Source of the DNA: Chitinibacter sp. FCG-7 | Lineage (GTDB): Bacteria; Pseudomonadota; Gammaproteobacteria; Burkholderiales; Chitinibacteraceae | Assembly (NCBI RefSeq): GCF_040047665.1 | Contig: NZ_CP157355.1 | Span: 124,001 to 188,000 of the forward strand | Direction: 5' to 3' | DNA length: 64,000 bases | Part shown: one piece after another, positions 30,642 through 39,188 of the stretch | How the letters are laid out: the number at the start of each line of letters is the position of its first letter | How positions within the stretch are numbered: position 1 is the stretch's first letter | Notes under the pieces: model-generated | What the model was told of the DNA's origin: nothing | What the model saw: the letters and a program-made list of their open reading frames with translations, nothing else | Database searches by the model: none | Translations under genes and position numbers: made by a program

Positions 30642-31319
30642 ATGACCTTCCGTATCGCCCCCAGTATTTTATCTGCCGACTTTGCCCGCCTTGGCGAAGA
30701 AGTGAAAAACGTCATCGCCGCTGGTGCCGACATTATCCACTTTGATGTGATGGATAATCATTATGTCCCCAATCTAACCATCGGCCCTTTGGTGTGCGAC
30801 GCCATTCGCCCATGGACCGACGCGCCGATTGATGTGCATTTGATGGTGAAACCGGTTGATCGCATCATCCCAGATTTTGCCAAGGCTGGCGCCAATATCA
30901 TCACCTTCCACCCAGAAGCCTCCGAGCATATCGATCGCTCACTCGGGCTGATACGCGATTGCGGTTGCAAAGCCGGGCTGGTGTTCAATCCTGCCACGCC
31001 GCTGCATTACCTTGACTACGTGATGGACAAGATCGACATGATTTTGCTGATGTCGGTCAATCCCGGCTACGGCGGTCAATCGTTTATCCCAGCCACCTTG
31101 GATAAAGCACGCCAGGCACGCGCGCTGATCGACGCCTACACCGCCAAAACCGGCCGCGAAATCTGGCTGGAAATTGATGGCGGCGTGAAAGTCGACAATA
31201 TCGCCCAGATTGCTGCAGCCGGGATTGATACCTTTGTTGCAGGCTCGGCAATTTACAGCCAACCCGATTACAAAACGGTCATCGACCAAATGCGTGCTGA
31301 ACTCGCCACCGTGAAATAA
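30642..31319 (+). CDS. rpe: Ribulose-phosphate 3-epimerase
   Basis: 225 residues of TIM-barrel fold. It opens with [16 protein letters not shown], then the metal- and substrate-binding [28 protein letters not shown] [16 protein letters not shown] and [11 protein letters not shown]. It interconverts ribulose-5-phosphate and xylulose-5-phosphate in the pentose phosphate pathway. A GGGAGA site precedes the ATG. It is followed by arsC after 8 bases and by gph, a common partner, one gene further on. Confidence 0.97.
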   Translation: MTFRIAPSILSADFARLGEEVKNVIAAGADIIHFDVMDNHYVPNLTIGPLVCDAIRPWTDAPIDVHLMVKPVDRIIPDFAKAGANIITFHPEASEHIDRSLGLIRDCGCKAGLVFNPATPLHYLDYVMDKIDMILLMSVNPGYGGQSFIPATLDKARQARALIDAYTAKTGREIWLEIDGGVKVDNIAQIAAAGIDTFVAGSAIYSQPDYKTVIDQMRAELATVK

Positions 31320-31327
31320 GGATCTGT

Positions 31328-31669
31328 ATGAAACTACTGCACAACCCCCGCTGCAGCAAAAGCCGCGAAGCCCTCGCCGCCTTAGAAGACGCTGGCCATA
31401 CACCCGAAGTATGGCGCTATCTGGATGAGCCACTCACCGAGCAGCAAATCCGCGAATTACTGGCGCAACTTGGCATCGCACCGCTTGCGCTGGTGCGCAC
31501 CAAGGAAGAGCTATGGCGGGAGTTGAGTAGTGGTAAAGCGCTGAGCGACGACGACATCATCGCCCTGATGGCCAGCCACCCCAAACTGATCGAGCGCCCA
31601 ATCTTGATCAACAAGGGTAAAGCAGCAATTGGCAGGCCATTAGAAAACATCTTGGCCCTACTGAAATAG
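31328..31669 (+). CDS. arsC: Arsenate reductase (glutaredoxin-type)
   Basis: 113 residues. HNPRCSKSREALA holds the active Cys9 in the ArsC/Spx-like CX(2)R-type site; the later IERPILINKGKAAIGRP is the family signature. It reduces arsenate to arsenite with glutathione and glutaredoxin in known members. It may have a wider role here, since no other ars genes are near. It is co-directional with rpe. Confidence 0.9.
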   Translation: MKLLHNPRCSKSREALAALEDAGHTPEVWRYLDEPLTEQQIRELLAQLGIAPLALVRTKEELWRELSSGKALSDDDIIALMASHPKLIERPILINKGKAAIGRPLENILALLK

Positions 31670-31703
31670 GGGCATTTTCTCAATACGTGTTGATGATGGT
31701 TTA

Positions 31704-31718
31704 AGTGCCTTCGGCACT
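31704..31718 (+). terminator. Weak hairpin after arsC
   Basis: AGTGCC (31704-31709) and GGCACT (31713-31718) form a 6-bp stem with a TTC loop, followed by ATATTTTA. It may end the rpe-arsC message. The stem is short and the T-run imperfect. Confidence 0.4.
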
Positions 31719-31748
31719 ATATTTTACAGTCGCAATCCGCGACGGGGA

Positions 31749-31790
31749 CCTACTTCTCTTGCTTCGCCAAGAGAAGTAGGCAAGAGAAGG
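31749..31790. repeat. Hairpin repeat, copy A
   Basis: A perfect 13-bp stem: CCTACTTCTCTTG (31749-31761) with CAAGAGAAGTAGG (31768-31780) around CTTCGC. A third arm, CAAGAGAAGG, follows. A diverged copy lies inverted at 47685-47731, with five differences in the stem that are all paired. It is in the 342-base gap between arsC and gph; a reading frame through it is judged a shadow. Confidence 0.75.
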
Positions 31791-31955
31791 CGCCCCGGGC
31801 GAAAAGCGCTCCGCGCTGCCCTTGCTTTGTCGTGAGCCAAACGATAAAACTGTTTGTCTCTCTCCTTGCCGCGGTTTTCGCTACACGGGAATTCAAGCCC
31901 TAGATCGACGAGCGCACTCCGTAGCAACACTAATTGAGAACATTCCCTGAAATAG

Positions 31956-32009
31956 CAGCAGGGTATATGCATCAAGACCAAATATAAAAACCATTACAGA
32001 GTAATACCC
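31956..32009. repeat. Short dispersed GGGTAT/ATACCC element, copy 4
   Basis: Runs from GCAGCAGGGTATATGC to GTAATACCC with an AT-rich centre, ending 3 bases before the gph ATG. It therefore replaces the normal ribosome-binding region of gph. Confidence 0.5.
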
Positions 32010-32011
32010 AC

Positions 32012-32674
32012 ATGAGTATCCAAGCTATCGCTTTTGACCTTGACGGCACGCTCGTCGATTCGATTCATGACCTCGCTCGCGCCGCCAACGCCGCTCGTGC
32101 CGATCTGGGGCTTGCGCCACTGGCGCAAGACACCGTTGAAAGTTATGTCGGCGACGGCGCAGCTAGCCTGATTGCCCGCGTCCTCGCCGATGATATGGCC
32201 GCCGACTTCACCGGCACCGAGCTACAGCAGCAAGGCATGACGCAATTTAATCTGCACTACCGTGCGGGCCTGACGATTGCGACGAAGTTCTACCCCAAGG
32301 TGCAGGAAACCTTGCACGCGCTGCACGAGCGCGGCCTGCCGCTAGCGATTATCACCAACAAACCCGAGCGTTTTACACTGCCGCTACTGCGCGAGCTGGG
32401 CGTGTTCGAGCATTTTGACGTGATTGTCGCGGGCGACACGCTGCCCGAGCGCAAACCATCCGCCCTGCCGCTGGAATACACCGCAGAAAAACTCGGCGTT
32501 GCGCTTGAAAACATGCTGATGGTCGGCGATTCAAAGAATGATATTTTGGCGGCCAAAAATGCCGGTTGCCCGAATGTACTCGTCAGCTACGGCTACGGCG
32601 ATGCGCTGGAAAGCATGGGCGCTGATGCAATTATTCATCGCTTTGATGAGTTGTTCGGGTTTCTGGAGGAGTGA
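32012..32674 (+). CDS. gph: Phosphoglycolate phosphatase
   Basis: 220 residues of HAD superfamily. Motif I is AFDLDGTLVDS, motif II IITNKPE and motif IV MVGDSKNDILAAKNAG. It removes phosphate from 2-phosphoglycolate, mainly from DNA repair of 3'-phosphoglycolate ends. There is no clear Shine-Dalgarno site: the upstream bases belong to a dispersed repeat. Its 3' end overlaps the convergent HhH-like gene by 44 bases. Confidence 0.93.
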   Translation: MSIQAIAFDLDGTLVDSIHDLARAANAARADLGLAPLAQDTVESYVGDGAASLIARVLADDMAADFTGTELQQQGMTQFNLHYRAGLTIATKFYPKVQETLHALHERGLPLAIITNKPERFTLPLLRELGVFEHFDVIVAGDTLPERKPSALPLEYTAEKLGVALENMLMVGDSKNDILAAKNAGCPNVLVSYGYGDALESMGADAIIHRFDELFGFLEE

Positions 32675-33497
32675 TTACAAACAATGGTCGACATAGTTTT
32701 TGTCGGCTCCATTCCATCAGAACTTTATCTACTTCACGCAAAGCACTTTGAGGCTTATGAGGACAAGCTGCCGGAGTCACGTGCTGGGATAAGGCTAGGA
32801 CTGCTAAAACGATCTCGTGTTCGTCAACATCAGAAAAATGTTCTTCAAGATAATCTGATGAAATATTTGGTGCAAGTAGCCCCATGCGAATTGCACTGTT
32901 TTTAAGATGCAAATCTGGCTTTGGCGTTAAACCAAGGTCTGTCAGCATATGATAAACAGTAACAACCCCCCAGCCCATGCCAATCTGTTTAGAAAAGCTC
33001 TTTGTCCATTTTTTCAACTCTCCCGAACGAATGCCGCCTTGGGTTGACAATTGATCGAGCATATCCTTAACATTTTGATTACTCTTAAGCGCAAGAGCCA
33101 GATTCCTGATTGCATAAAGTTTCCAGAGATAGCTTGAAGCCCCACCTTTTGGAAGTTGCTTGATAAAGTTCTTCACTGCACCACCTCGAAGTTCAAAATT
33201 CGAATTTGCTTTCCATTGGGAACCTGATGTTTTCATAATAATTTCCCAATCATCACTAGCAATCACTTCAAAATCATCAAAATCAGGTGATGTGTTGATA
33301 TCTGCAGCAATTCGAGCACCAATACCAACAGTGATATTCGACCAACACGGTTTATCTCGACCGAATTGCCATACATGCGCCATAGTTATTTCAGTTGGAA
33401 CTGATTCACAAAGTTCAATCACTTCATTCCACATTTCTGGCGATTTTTGTCGTACCTCATCACGTACTGCATAATAGCTTTGAATAATCGCCTTCAT
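32631..33497 (-). CDS. Unknown protein, possible divergent HhH-GPD DNA glycosylase
   Basis: 288 residues with a strong GAAGGGAG site before ATG 33497. It is visibly more AT-rich than its neighbours, a sign of transfer. Residues 173-190 (GMGWGVVTVYHMLTDLGL) and 193-198 (KPDLHL) recall the helix-hairpin-helix followed by the Pro-Asp-x-His catalytic segment of HhH-GPD glycosylases, with Asp195 as the candidate. The rest does not match a family I recognise. It starts 19 bases after the recD stop in the same direction, so a DNA repair role is plausible but inferred. The tail overlaps gph on the other strand. Confidence 0.5.
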   Translation of the reverse strand: MKAIIQSYYAVRDEVRQKSPEMWNEVIELCESVPTEITMAHVWQFGRDKPCWSNITVGIGARIAADINTSPDFDDFEVIASDDWEIIMKTSGSQWKANSNFELRGGAVKNFIKQLPKGGASSYLWKLYAIRNLALALKSNQNVKDMLDQLSTQGGIRSGELKKWTKSFSKQIGMGWGVVTVYHMLTDLGLTPKPDLHLKNSAIRMGLLAPNISSDYLEEHFSDVDEHEIVLAVLALSQHVTPAACPHKPQSALREVDKVLMEWSRQKLCRPLFVITPPETRTTHQSDE

Positions 33498-33516
33498 TTA
33501 TAACTCCCTTCAAAAA

Positions 33517-35409
33517 TCAACGGAATTGTAGCAACCTCTCTGCCAGCCCCGATTGCCGTTCTACCCCGCGTCGGCTGGCTGCGGTGATCTGTGCTTCTTC
33601 GCCCCAGATGCTGACGCAGGTTTTGGCGCGGGTGATGGCGGTGTAAACCAGCTCGCGACTTAGGTGGCTGCGGCCTTCCTGTGGGCTGGGCAGGAGCAGC
33701 AGCACATGGGCGAATTCCGAACCTTGCGATTTATGCACCGTCATCGCAAAAGCGCTTTCTACGGCGGGCAGGCGCGAGGGTGAAATCCGGCGGGTTGCGC
33801 CGCCTGCAGATCCAGCCGCCGCGCCATCAGACGAAGGGAAATGCACCCAGAGCTTGCCATTTTCGTCGGGCAAGGTCAGGCCAATGTCGCCGTTGTAGAG
33901 TTCCAGATCATATAAATTCTGCGGCACCAGCACCGGGCGGCCTGCGTACCAGAGCTGATCGTTCATGCGCCGCCCTTGCTTGAGCAATTGCGCCTCGATC
34001 AGCGCGTTGATACGCGACACGCTGGCTGCGCCGTGGCGGATGGGGCTCAGCACGCGAAAGGCATCAAACGCTTTAAACACTGCCAGCGTCACCGCCAAAA
34101 CATCAGCCGCCCCTCCCTGCTGCACGGCGGCAATATATTGATCGAGTGCCGCAAAATATGGCGCATAGCTGGCCATAATCAATGGCGCGATGTCCTGCTG
34201 CGCCGGATTTCCCGCCTGCCAGCGGATCGGGTAGGCTTTATCCTGCGCAACATCCTGCTTGGCGGCGTGCGCTTTGGCCAGCAGCTCGCTGATTTTGCGG
34301 ATGTCGCCATGGTTGATGGCGCGGGCAAAATCAGCAATCGGGCCGGAAAAACGGTAGCTTTTATGCAAAGTCTGCACATGCTCGCCCAAGCGAGACTCGG
34401 TAAAACCTGCTTGTAGCGGCTGGCCAGTCAGCCGGGATAGCTTTGCTGCAAACTCGGGCGATAATCCTGCGCCAGCGCATAAATCCCCCATCACCGCCCC
34501 GGCCTCGACCGAAGCAAGCTGGTCTTTATCACCGAGCAAAATCAGCCGTCCGTGCGGCGGCATTGCATCGACGAGCTTGCTCATCAGCGCCAGATCAATC
34601 ATCGACGCTTCGTCCAGCACCAGCACGTCGAGCACCAAGGGCTGCGCGGCATGATGGCGAAATTGCACCGAATTGAGCCGACTGCCGAGCAAGCGGTGTA
34701 GCGTGCTGGCGGTATCGGGTATCTGCGCGGCCATCTCGGGCGTGAGCAGACCATCATGGCTGAGTTTTTGTTTGCCCTGAAGAATCGCCTCCTGCATCCG
34801 CATCGCGGCCTTTCCTGTGGGGGCGGCCAACACGATTTTTAATGGCTGCTCGGCATTGATGATTTGCAACAGACTGAGCAATTTGATCAGTGTGGTGGTT
34901 TTGCCCGTTCCCGGCCCGCCGCTGATCAGCGTCAGCCTTTGGTGCAGTGCGGCGGCGACGGCGACCTTCTGCCAATCAATCTGCCGATCAATATCTTTTG
35001 AATCTGCTTTTTTTGAATTCTCTTCAAAAAAACGATCCAACTGAATCCGTAATTCCGCTTCGTCGGGCGCGGTTGGCGCATCACAGGCAATGCGCAATAG
35101 CTGCGCCGCCAGCCGCGACTCATACGCGTGATAACGCGCCAAATACAGCCGCTGATGCTCCACAATCAGCGGCGTAAAGCTGCCCGGCTCGCCGACTAGA
35201 CCAGTACTTAGCCACGCCGCCGTATCGGCCTGCGGCGGCACGTTCACGCACACATCGCCACGCTCGCTGGCCTTGGCGAGTTCGCCTGCCAGCCCGAGCA
35301 AATCGGCCGGCGCATCAGGGCACTGCCGCAGCAACAAATCACACAAGGCGCTCGCAAAATCGACCGAAACACTCGGTGCATTATTTTTCATTAAAACCTG
35401 ATCCATCAT
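33517..35409 (-). CDS. recD: Exodeoxyribonuclease V subunit alpha (RecD)
   Basis: 630 residues of superfamily 1B helicase. Walker A is GGPGTGKTT (residues 164-172), motif II LVLDEASMIDLALMSKL, motif III LILLGDKDQLASVEAG, and the C-terminal motif is TVHKSQGSEFAHVLLLLP. It is the 5'-3' motor of the RecBCD DNA-end processing complex. Its ATG overlaps the recB stop by 4 bases (ATGA). Confidence 0.96.
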   Translation of the reverse strand: MMDQVLMKNNAPSVSVDFASALCDLLLRQCPDAPADLLGLAGELAKASERGDVCVNVPPQADTAAWLSTGLVGEPGSFTPLIVEHQRLYLARYHAYESRLAAQLLRIACDAPTAPDEAELRIQLDRFFEENSKKADSKDIDRQIDWQKVAVAAALHQRLTLISGGPGTGKTTTLIKLLSLLQIINAEQPLKIVLAAPTGKAAMRMQEAILQGKQKLSHDGLLTPEMAAQIPDTASTLHRLLGSRLNSVQFRHHAAQPLVLDVLVLDEASMIDLALMSKLVDAMPPHGRLILLGDKDQLASVEAGAVMGDLCAGAGLSPEFAAKLSRLTGQPLQAGFTESRLGEHVQTLHKSYRFSGPIADFARAINHGDIRKISELLAKAHAAKQDVAQDKAYPIRWQAGNPAQQDIAPLIMASYAPYFAALDQYIAAVQQGGAADVLAVTLAVFKAFDAFRVLSPIRHGAASVSRINALIEAQLLKQGRRMNDQLWYAGRPVLVPQNLYDLELYNGDIGLTLPDENGKLWVHFPSSDGAAAGSAGGATRRISPSRLPAVESAFAMTVHKSQGSEFAHVLLLLPSPQEGRSHLSRELVYTAITRAKTCVSIWGEEAQITAASRRGVERQSGLAERLLQFR

Positions 35410-38400
35410 TGCCCCGCCCCCAGACCCAAGGCCTTGTTCAGCGCCTCGATTAAACCTACCGGGGGTTTATCAATGTAGGCACCATTATTCATAGCCTGCG
35501 ACGACATACCCCGAATAAACAAATACACCACGCCACCAAAGTCGCGCTCGTAATCGTATTGCTCGCCCTTGCGTAGCTGCATAAACCGGTGCCATGCGCA
35601 GGTATAGAGCAAATACTGGAAGTAATAATGCGCATCGGCCATCACTTCGACTAGCGCTTCAGGCATATAGTCAGCCAGCGCGTCGCCCAGATGGTTGGAT
35701 TTGTAGTCGGCAATAAAATATTGCCCCTGCCATTCGAACACCAGATCGACCACGCCATTGAGATAGGCGGCCATTTTCTCGGGCTTGAGCCGCTGCGCAG
35801 CGGCAATAAAACGCGGATCGACATTAAATTCAGGCTGCGCCAGCACGCGGCAGAAAGCGGGCAGATCAAAGCTCTGGCAGCCGAGCAAAAACGGCCATTC
35901 GTTCAGCCTTTGCATTTTGCTCAGCTGCTTCAGGCTGAAGGTGCCCCGCGATGAATCAGTCTGTAGCTCAATGGGCGCGGCCAGCACGTCCAGCAACCAT
36001 TGCGCAACCTGAATCGGCAGCTCGCTGGGCCGCTCGGGATTGGACTGGTCTGGACTGATCTGGTCCGTCTCGGTGAGCAAACCCGCCCTGAGCAGCTGGC
36101 TTTCAACCAGAGAGCCGAGCGAGGCCACATCGTCGCGGGCAAAATCGGCGTGCTCCAGTATCGCATGCAAAGCCGTCCCCGCCTTGCTGCCGCGCGTAAA
36201 GGCAAAGCGCATCTCATCAGGCGCGGCCTCAGCATTGACGCTTGCTACCACTGGGCTAGCCAGATCATGATCTGCGCCGACTTCGGCCAAAGTGTCCGCA
36301 CTGCCATGTGCACGCGTTAGCGAAGTAAAGCTCACCAGCCGCCACGGCGCAGCCAGGTATTTGCGGTTTAGAGTGGCGACGCTCAATGACGGCGTGGCGA
36401 TGCTGGCCGCCTGCAAACGCTGACGCTCGGGCAGATCGCTGATTGTCAACGCACCAGGATCAGCCGTCATCAGTCGTTCAAACGCCGCCGTGATGCGGGT
36501 GGGCGACAAATCTTTCAGATTTTTTCGCAAAGGCTGGCCGCTCTCATCGCGCAGCACTTGCGATAGCGGTGCATTTTTCAGGCCGGATACCGAGCTTGAA
36601 TGCAGCGATTCAAACGCTGGATACGCCAGATACAGCCTATGCTTGGCGCGCGTCACCGCCACATACAGCAGGCGCACCTGCTCGGCATAGGCTTCAAACT
36701 GCGCCCGTTCCAGATGCGATTTTTGCTCGCTGGTGCCAATGTCGATTTTCAGCTGCTCACCATCGCTCGCATCATGAAAATGTACGATATCGCTATCGCG
36801 AACCAGATCCTTTTTGCCTTTCCACGAAAACGGGCAAAACACCACCGGATATTCCAGCCCTTTTGACGCATGAATCGTCACCAGCCGCACACGGTCGGCA
36901 TCGCTTTCGAGCCGCATTTGCTGCTGCTCGCCGCTTTGGCCGGGCTCGCTAATCTGGCGCGCCAGCCAGGCCAGCAACACTGCCGGGCTGGGTCGCGAGC
37001 GCGATTCCTGCTGGATCAGCTCGGCCACGTGCAGCAGATTGGTCAGGCGGCGCTCGCCATCGCCCTGATTGAGCAGATTCTGTGTCACATTGGCCTCAAC
37101 CAGCCAGCGGCGAAATAGCGGCATAAAACCATTCTTGCGCCATTCATCCCGCCAGCTTTGCAAATGCTCGATCTGCTGCTGCCAGGCTTCGTCATCCTGC
37201 TGCAGCACCATTAAATCGGCCACGCTCATTCCCATCACGCGACTAACCAGCGCCTTGCGTAGCAGGCCGCTGTGCGCTGGCTCTTCAATCGCCGCCAGCA
37301 TGGCGTATAAACCTGCCGCTTCATCGGAGGCAAAAACGCTTTCCCGCGTTTGCATCACGGCCGCAACGCCGCGTCTGGCCAGCGCCTTGCGTACCTGCTC
37401 GGCCTGCCGGTGGCTAGGCACCAGCACGGCGATGTCCTTGGGCGACAGTGCGCGCTCACCGATGAGCGCTTCTTCCCGGCTCGCGGCATTGAGCAGCGAC
37501 GCGATTTCATCGCCAACGGCATTGATCAACGCTTTTTCAGCTGCCTCGCTGGTCCCGCCGTCAAACACCCAGGCGTGAATCGCCCCCTTACCATCGCTGC
37601 ACTGCAGTTTTGACGCGCCAGAATGTTTGGCCAGAATCTCGGGGTGGCGGATTTTGTCTTCGACAAAGGCATCTTGCTCGCGGAACAGCGCATTCACAAA
37701 AGCGACAATGGCCGCGTCCGAGCGGAAATTGGTATCAATCGAATATTGTTCGTCAGCCTGTTCACGCGCATTCAGATAGGCGTACACATCGGCACCGCGA
37801 AAGGCATAAATCGCCTGCTTCGGATCGCCCACCATAAAGAACGGCGGCTTGTGACTGCTGCCGGTTTCTGCGTCAGTCAGCGTCTGGCCAAACAGCTGAT
37901 TGATAATCGTAAATTGCGTCGGGTCGGTATCCTGAAATTCATCGACCAATGCGGCCTTGTAGCGCTGGCTGACTTTATCGGCCAGATGCTGGGCGCGGGT
38001 CGGGTTTTGCAGCGCAGCGGCCAGCGTGGTCAGGCTGTCGTCGAACGACATTTGCCCGCTAGCCGCCTTGCGGCGATGCAGCTCGCGGCGGACATACTCG
38101 CCAAAAGACAATTTCCAGTGATTTAGCCTTAATTCCCAATCAGCTGCGATGCTTTGCTCATTTAGAAAAACTTGCTCGGCAGCGACAAAAAAATCGTGTT
38201 TTGGCACGACCTCTTGAAAGGCCTTTTTCACCATTTTCACGATGTGGCTTTGCGTGACTTTTTCCCAGTCTTTAAACAGCCTCATACTCGGCGTATCCAG
38301 CTGCATCAGTCGATTCACCTGTGTCAGCCAGTTTTGCCACTTCTCAACGCTCAACTTATACGTGCCAGAGAAAATTTCGCCCGCCTGTGCATTCAATAAC

Positions 38401-39188
38401 AGGGCTCTAATTTCTTTCTGATTCCAGCATTGGCGGCACTCAGCCCATAGCGTACTGTAACGGGTAAGCTGCTCTTGCTGATATTGCTCCGATGGCAAAG
38501 GTGCAAGAGGCAGAATATCGTCCGGGTTCAGCGATTTAAGGCGGCGGGCCAGCTCGCGTAAACCCGCATTATTTATCCCTTGCTGCTGCAAAAACAGCAC
38601 CCATTCCGGCGCTGCGCCATACAGCTCGCTGCGCCAGAAATCGTTGCTGATCTCGGCGAGCAAATCGGTCTCGTCTTCCAGCAGCGTGCGGTCAAAATCA
38701 TAACCGGCTTCAAAAGCCTGCTCGGACAGCAGCCGCTGGCAAAAACTGTGAATGGTCGAAATCGCCGCCTGATCGAGCGTCGCCAGCGCCAGCCGCAATT
38801 GTGCCAGCAGCGGCGCAGGGTCGAGATTTTCGGCCACAACCCGCCCCCAGACTTCGGCGCAAAAAGGCTCGGCTTCGCCGTTGATCAATACTGGTGACTG
38901 ATCGATAAAGGTCTGTGTCAACTGCGCCAGCCTCAGCCGGATGCGGTCTTTCAGCTCGGCAGTGGCAGCCTTGGTGAACGTCACAACCAGAATACTCTCT
39001 GGGAGTAATCCTCGCTGCGCGTCATACGACGGAGCGCCCGGCACTATACTGGCACCTAAAATCAGACGCGCGTACAGGCCGGTGATATTGAAGGTTTTGC
39101 CCGTACCTGCGGACGCCTCAATCAGATTGCGGCCAGCGAGCGGCACTTCGTGGACTTTAAGCGGGGAAAATTTCAGTGCAGAATTCAT
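35406..39188 (-). CDS. recB: Exodeoxyribonuclease V subunit beta (RecB)
   Basis: 1260 residues from ATG 39188 (MNSALKFSPLKVHEVPLAG), overlapping the recC stop (ATGA). It is a UvrD-like helicase with SAGTGKTF (26-33), VDEFQDTDPTQFTIINQLF and TIHASKGLEYPVVFCPF. The C-terminal nuclease domain holds NGVVDLVFEWQGQYFIADYKSN, with the paired Asp and Lys of the RecB nuclease motif. With RecC and RecD it degrades DNA ends and loads RecA at Chi. Confidence 0.97.
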   Translation of the reverse strand: MNSALKFSPLKVHEVPLAGRNLIEASAGTGKTFNITGLYARLILGASIVPGAPSYDAQRGLLPESILVVTFTKAATAELKDRIRLRLAQLTQTFIDQSPVLINGEAEPFCAEVWGRVVAENLDPAPLLAQLRLALATLDQAAISTIHSFCQRLLSEQAFEAGYDFDRTLLEDETDLLAEISNDFWRSELYGAAPEWVLFLQQQGINNAGLRELARRLKSLNPDDILPLAPLPSEQYQQEQLTRYSTLWAECRQCWNQKEIRALLLNAQAGEIFSGTYKLSVEKWQNWLTQVNRLMQLDTPSMRLFKDWEKVTQSHIVKMVKKAFQEVVPKHDFFVAAEQVFLNEQSIAADWELRLNHWKLSFGEYVRRELHRRKAASGQMSFDDSLTTLAAALQNPTRAQHLADKVSQRYKAALVDEFQDTDPTQFTIINQLFGQTLTDAETGSSHKPPFFMVGDPKQAIYAFRGADVYAYLNAREQADEQYSIDTNFRSDAAIVAFVNALFREQDAFVEDKIRHPEILAKHSGASKLQCSDGKGAIHAWVFDGGTSEAAEKALINAVGDEIASLLNAASREEALIGERALSPKDIAVLVPSHRQAEQVRKALARRGVAAVMQTRESVFASDEAAGLYAMLAAIEEPAHSGLLRKALVSRVMGMSVADLMVLQQDDEAWQQQIEHLQSWRDEWRKNGFMPLFRRWLVEANVTQNLLNQGDGERRLTNLLHVAELIQQESRSRPSPAVLLAWLARQISEPGQSGEQQQMRLESDADRVRLVTIHASKGLEYPVVFCPFSWKGKKDLVRDSDIVHFHDASDGEQLKIDIGTSEQKSHLERAQFEAYAEQVRLLYVAVTRAKHRLYLAYPAFESLHSSSVSGLKNAPLSQVLRDESGQPLRKNLKDLSPTRITAAFERLMTADPGALTISDLPERQRLQAASIATPSLSVATLNRKYLAAPWRLVSFTSLTRAHGSADTLAEVGADHDLASPVVASVNAEAAPDEMRFAFTRGSKAGTALHAILEHADFARDDVASLGSLVESQLLRAGLLTETDQISPDQSNPERPSELPIQVAQWLLDVLAAPIELQTDSSRGTFSLKQLSKMQRLNEWPFLLGCQSFDLPAFCRVLAQPEFNVDPRFIAAAQRLKPEKMAAYLNGVVDLVFEWQGQYFIADYKSNHLGDALADYMPEALVEVMADAHYYFQYLLYTCAWHRFMQLRKGEQYDYERDFGGVVYLFIRGMSSQAMNNGAYIDKPPVGLIEALNKALGLGAGQ

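Noticed and set aside
31724..31981. 85-codon minus-strand frame between arsC and gph
   Set aside because: It runs through the hairpin repeat and reads as repeat-encoded sequence with no ribosome site.
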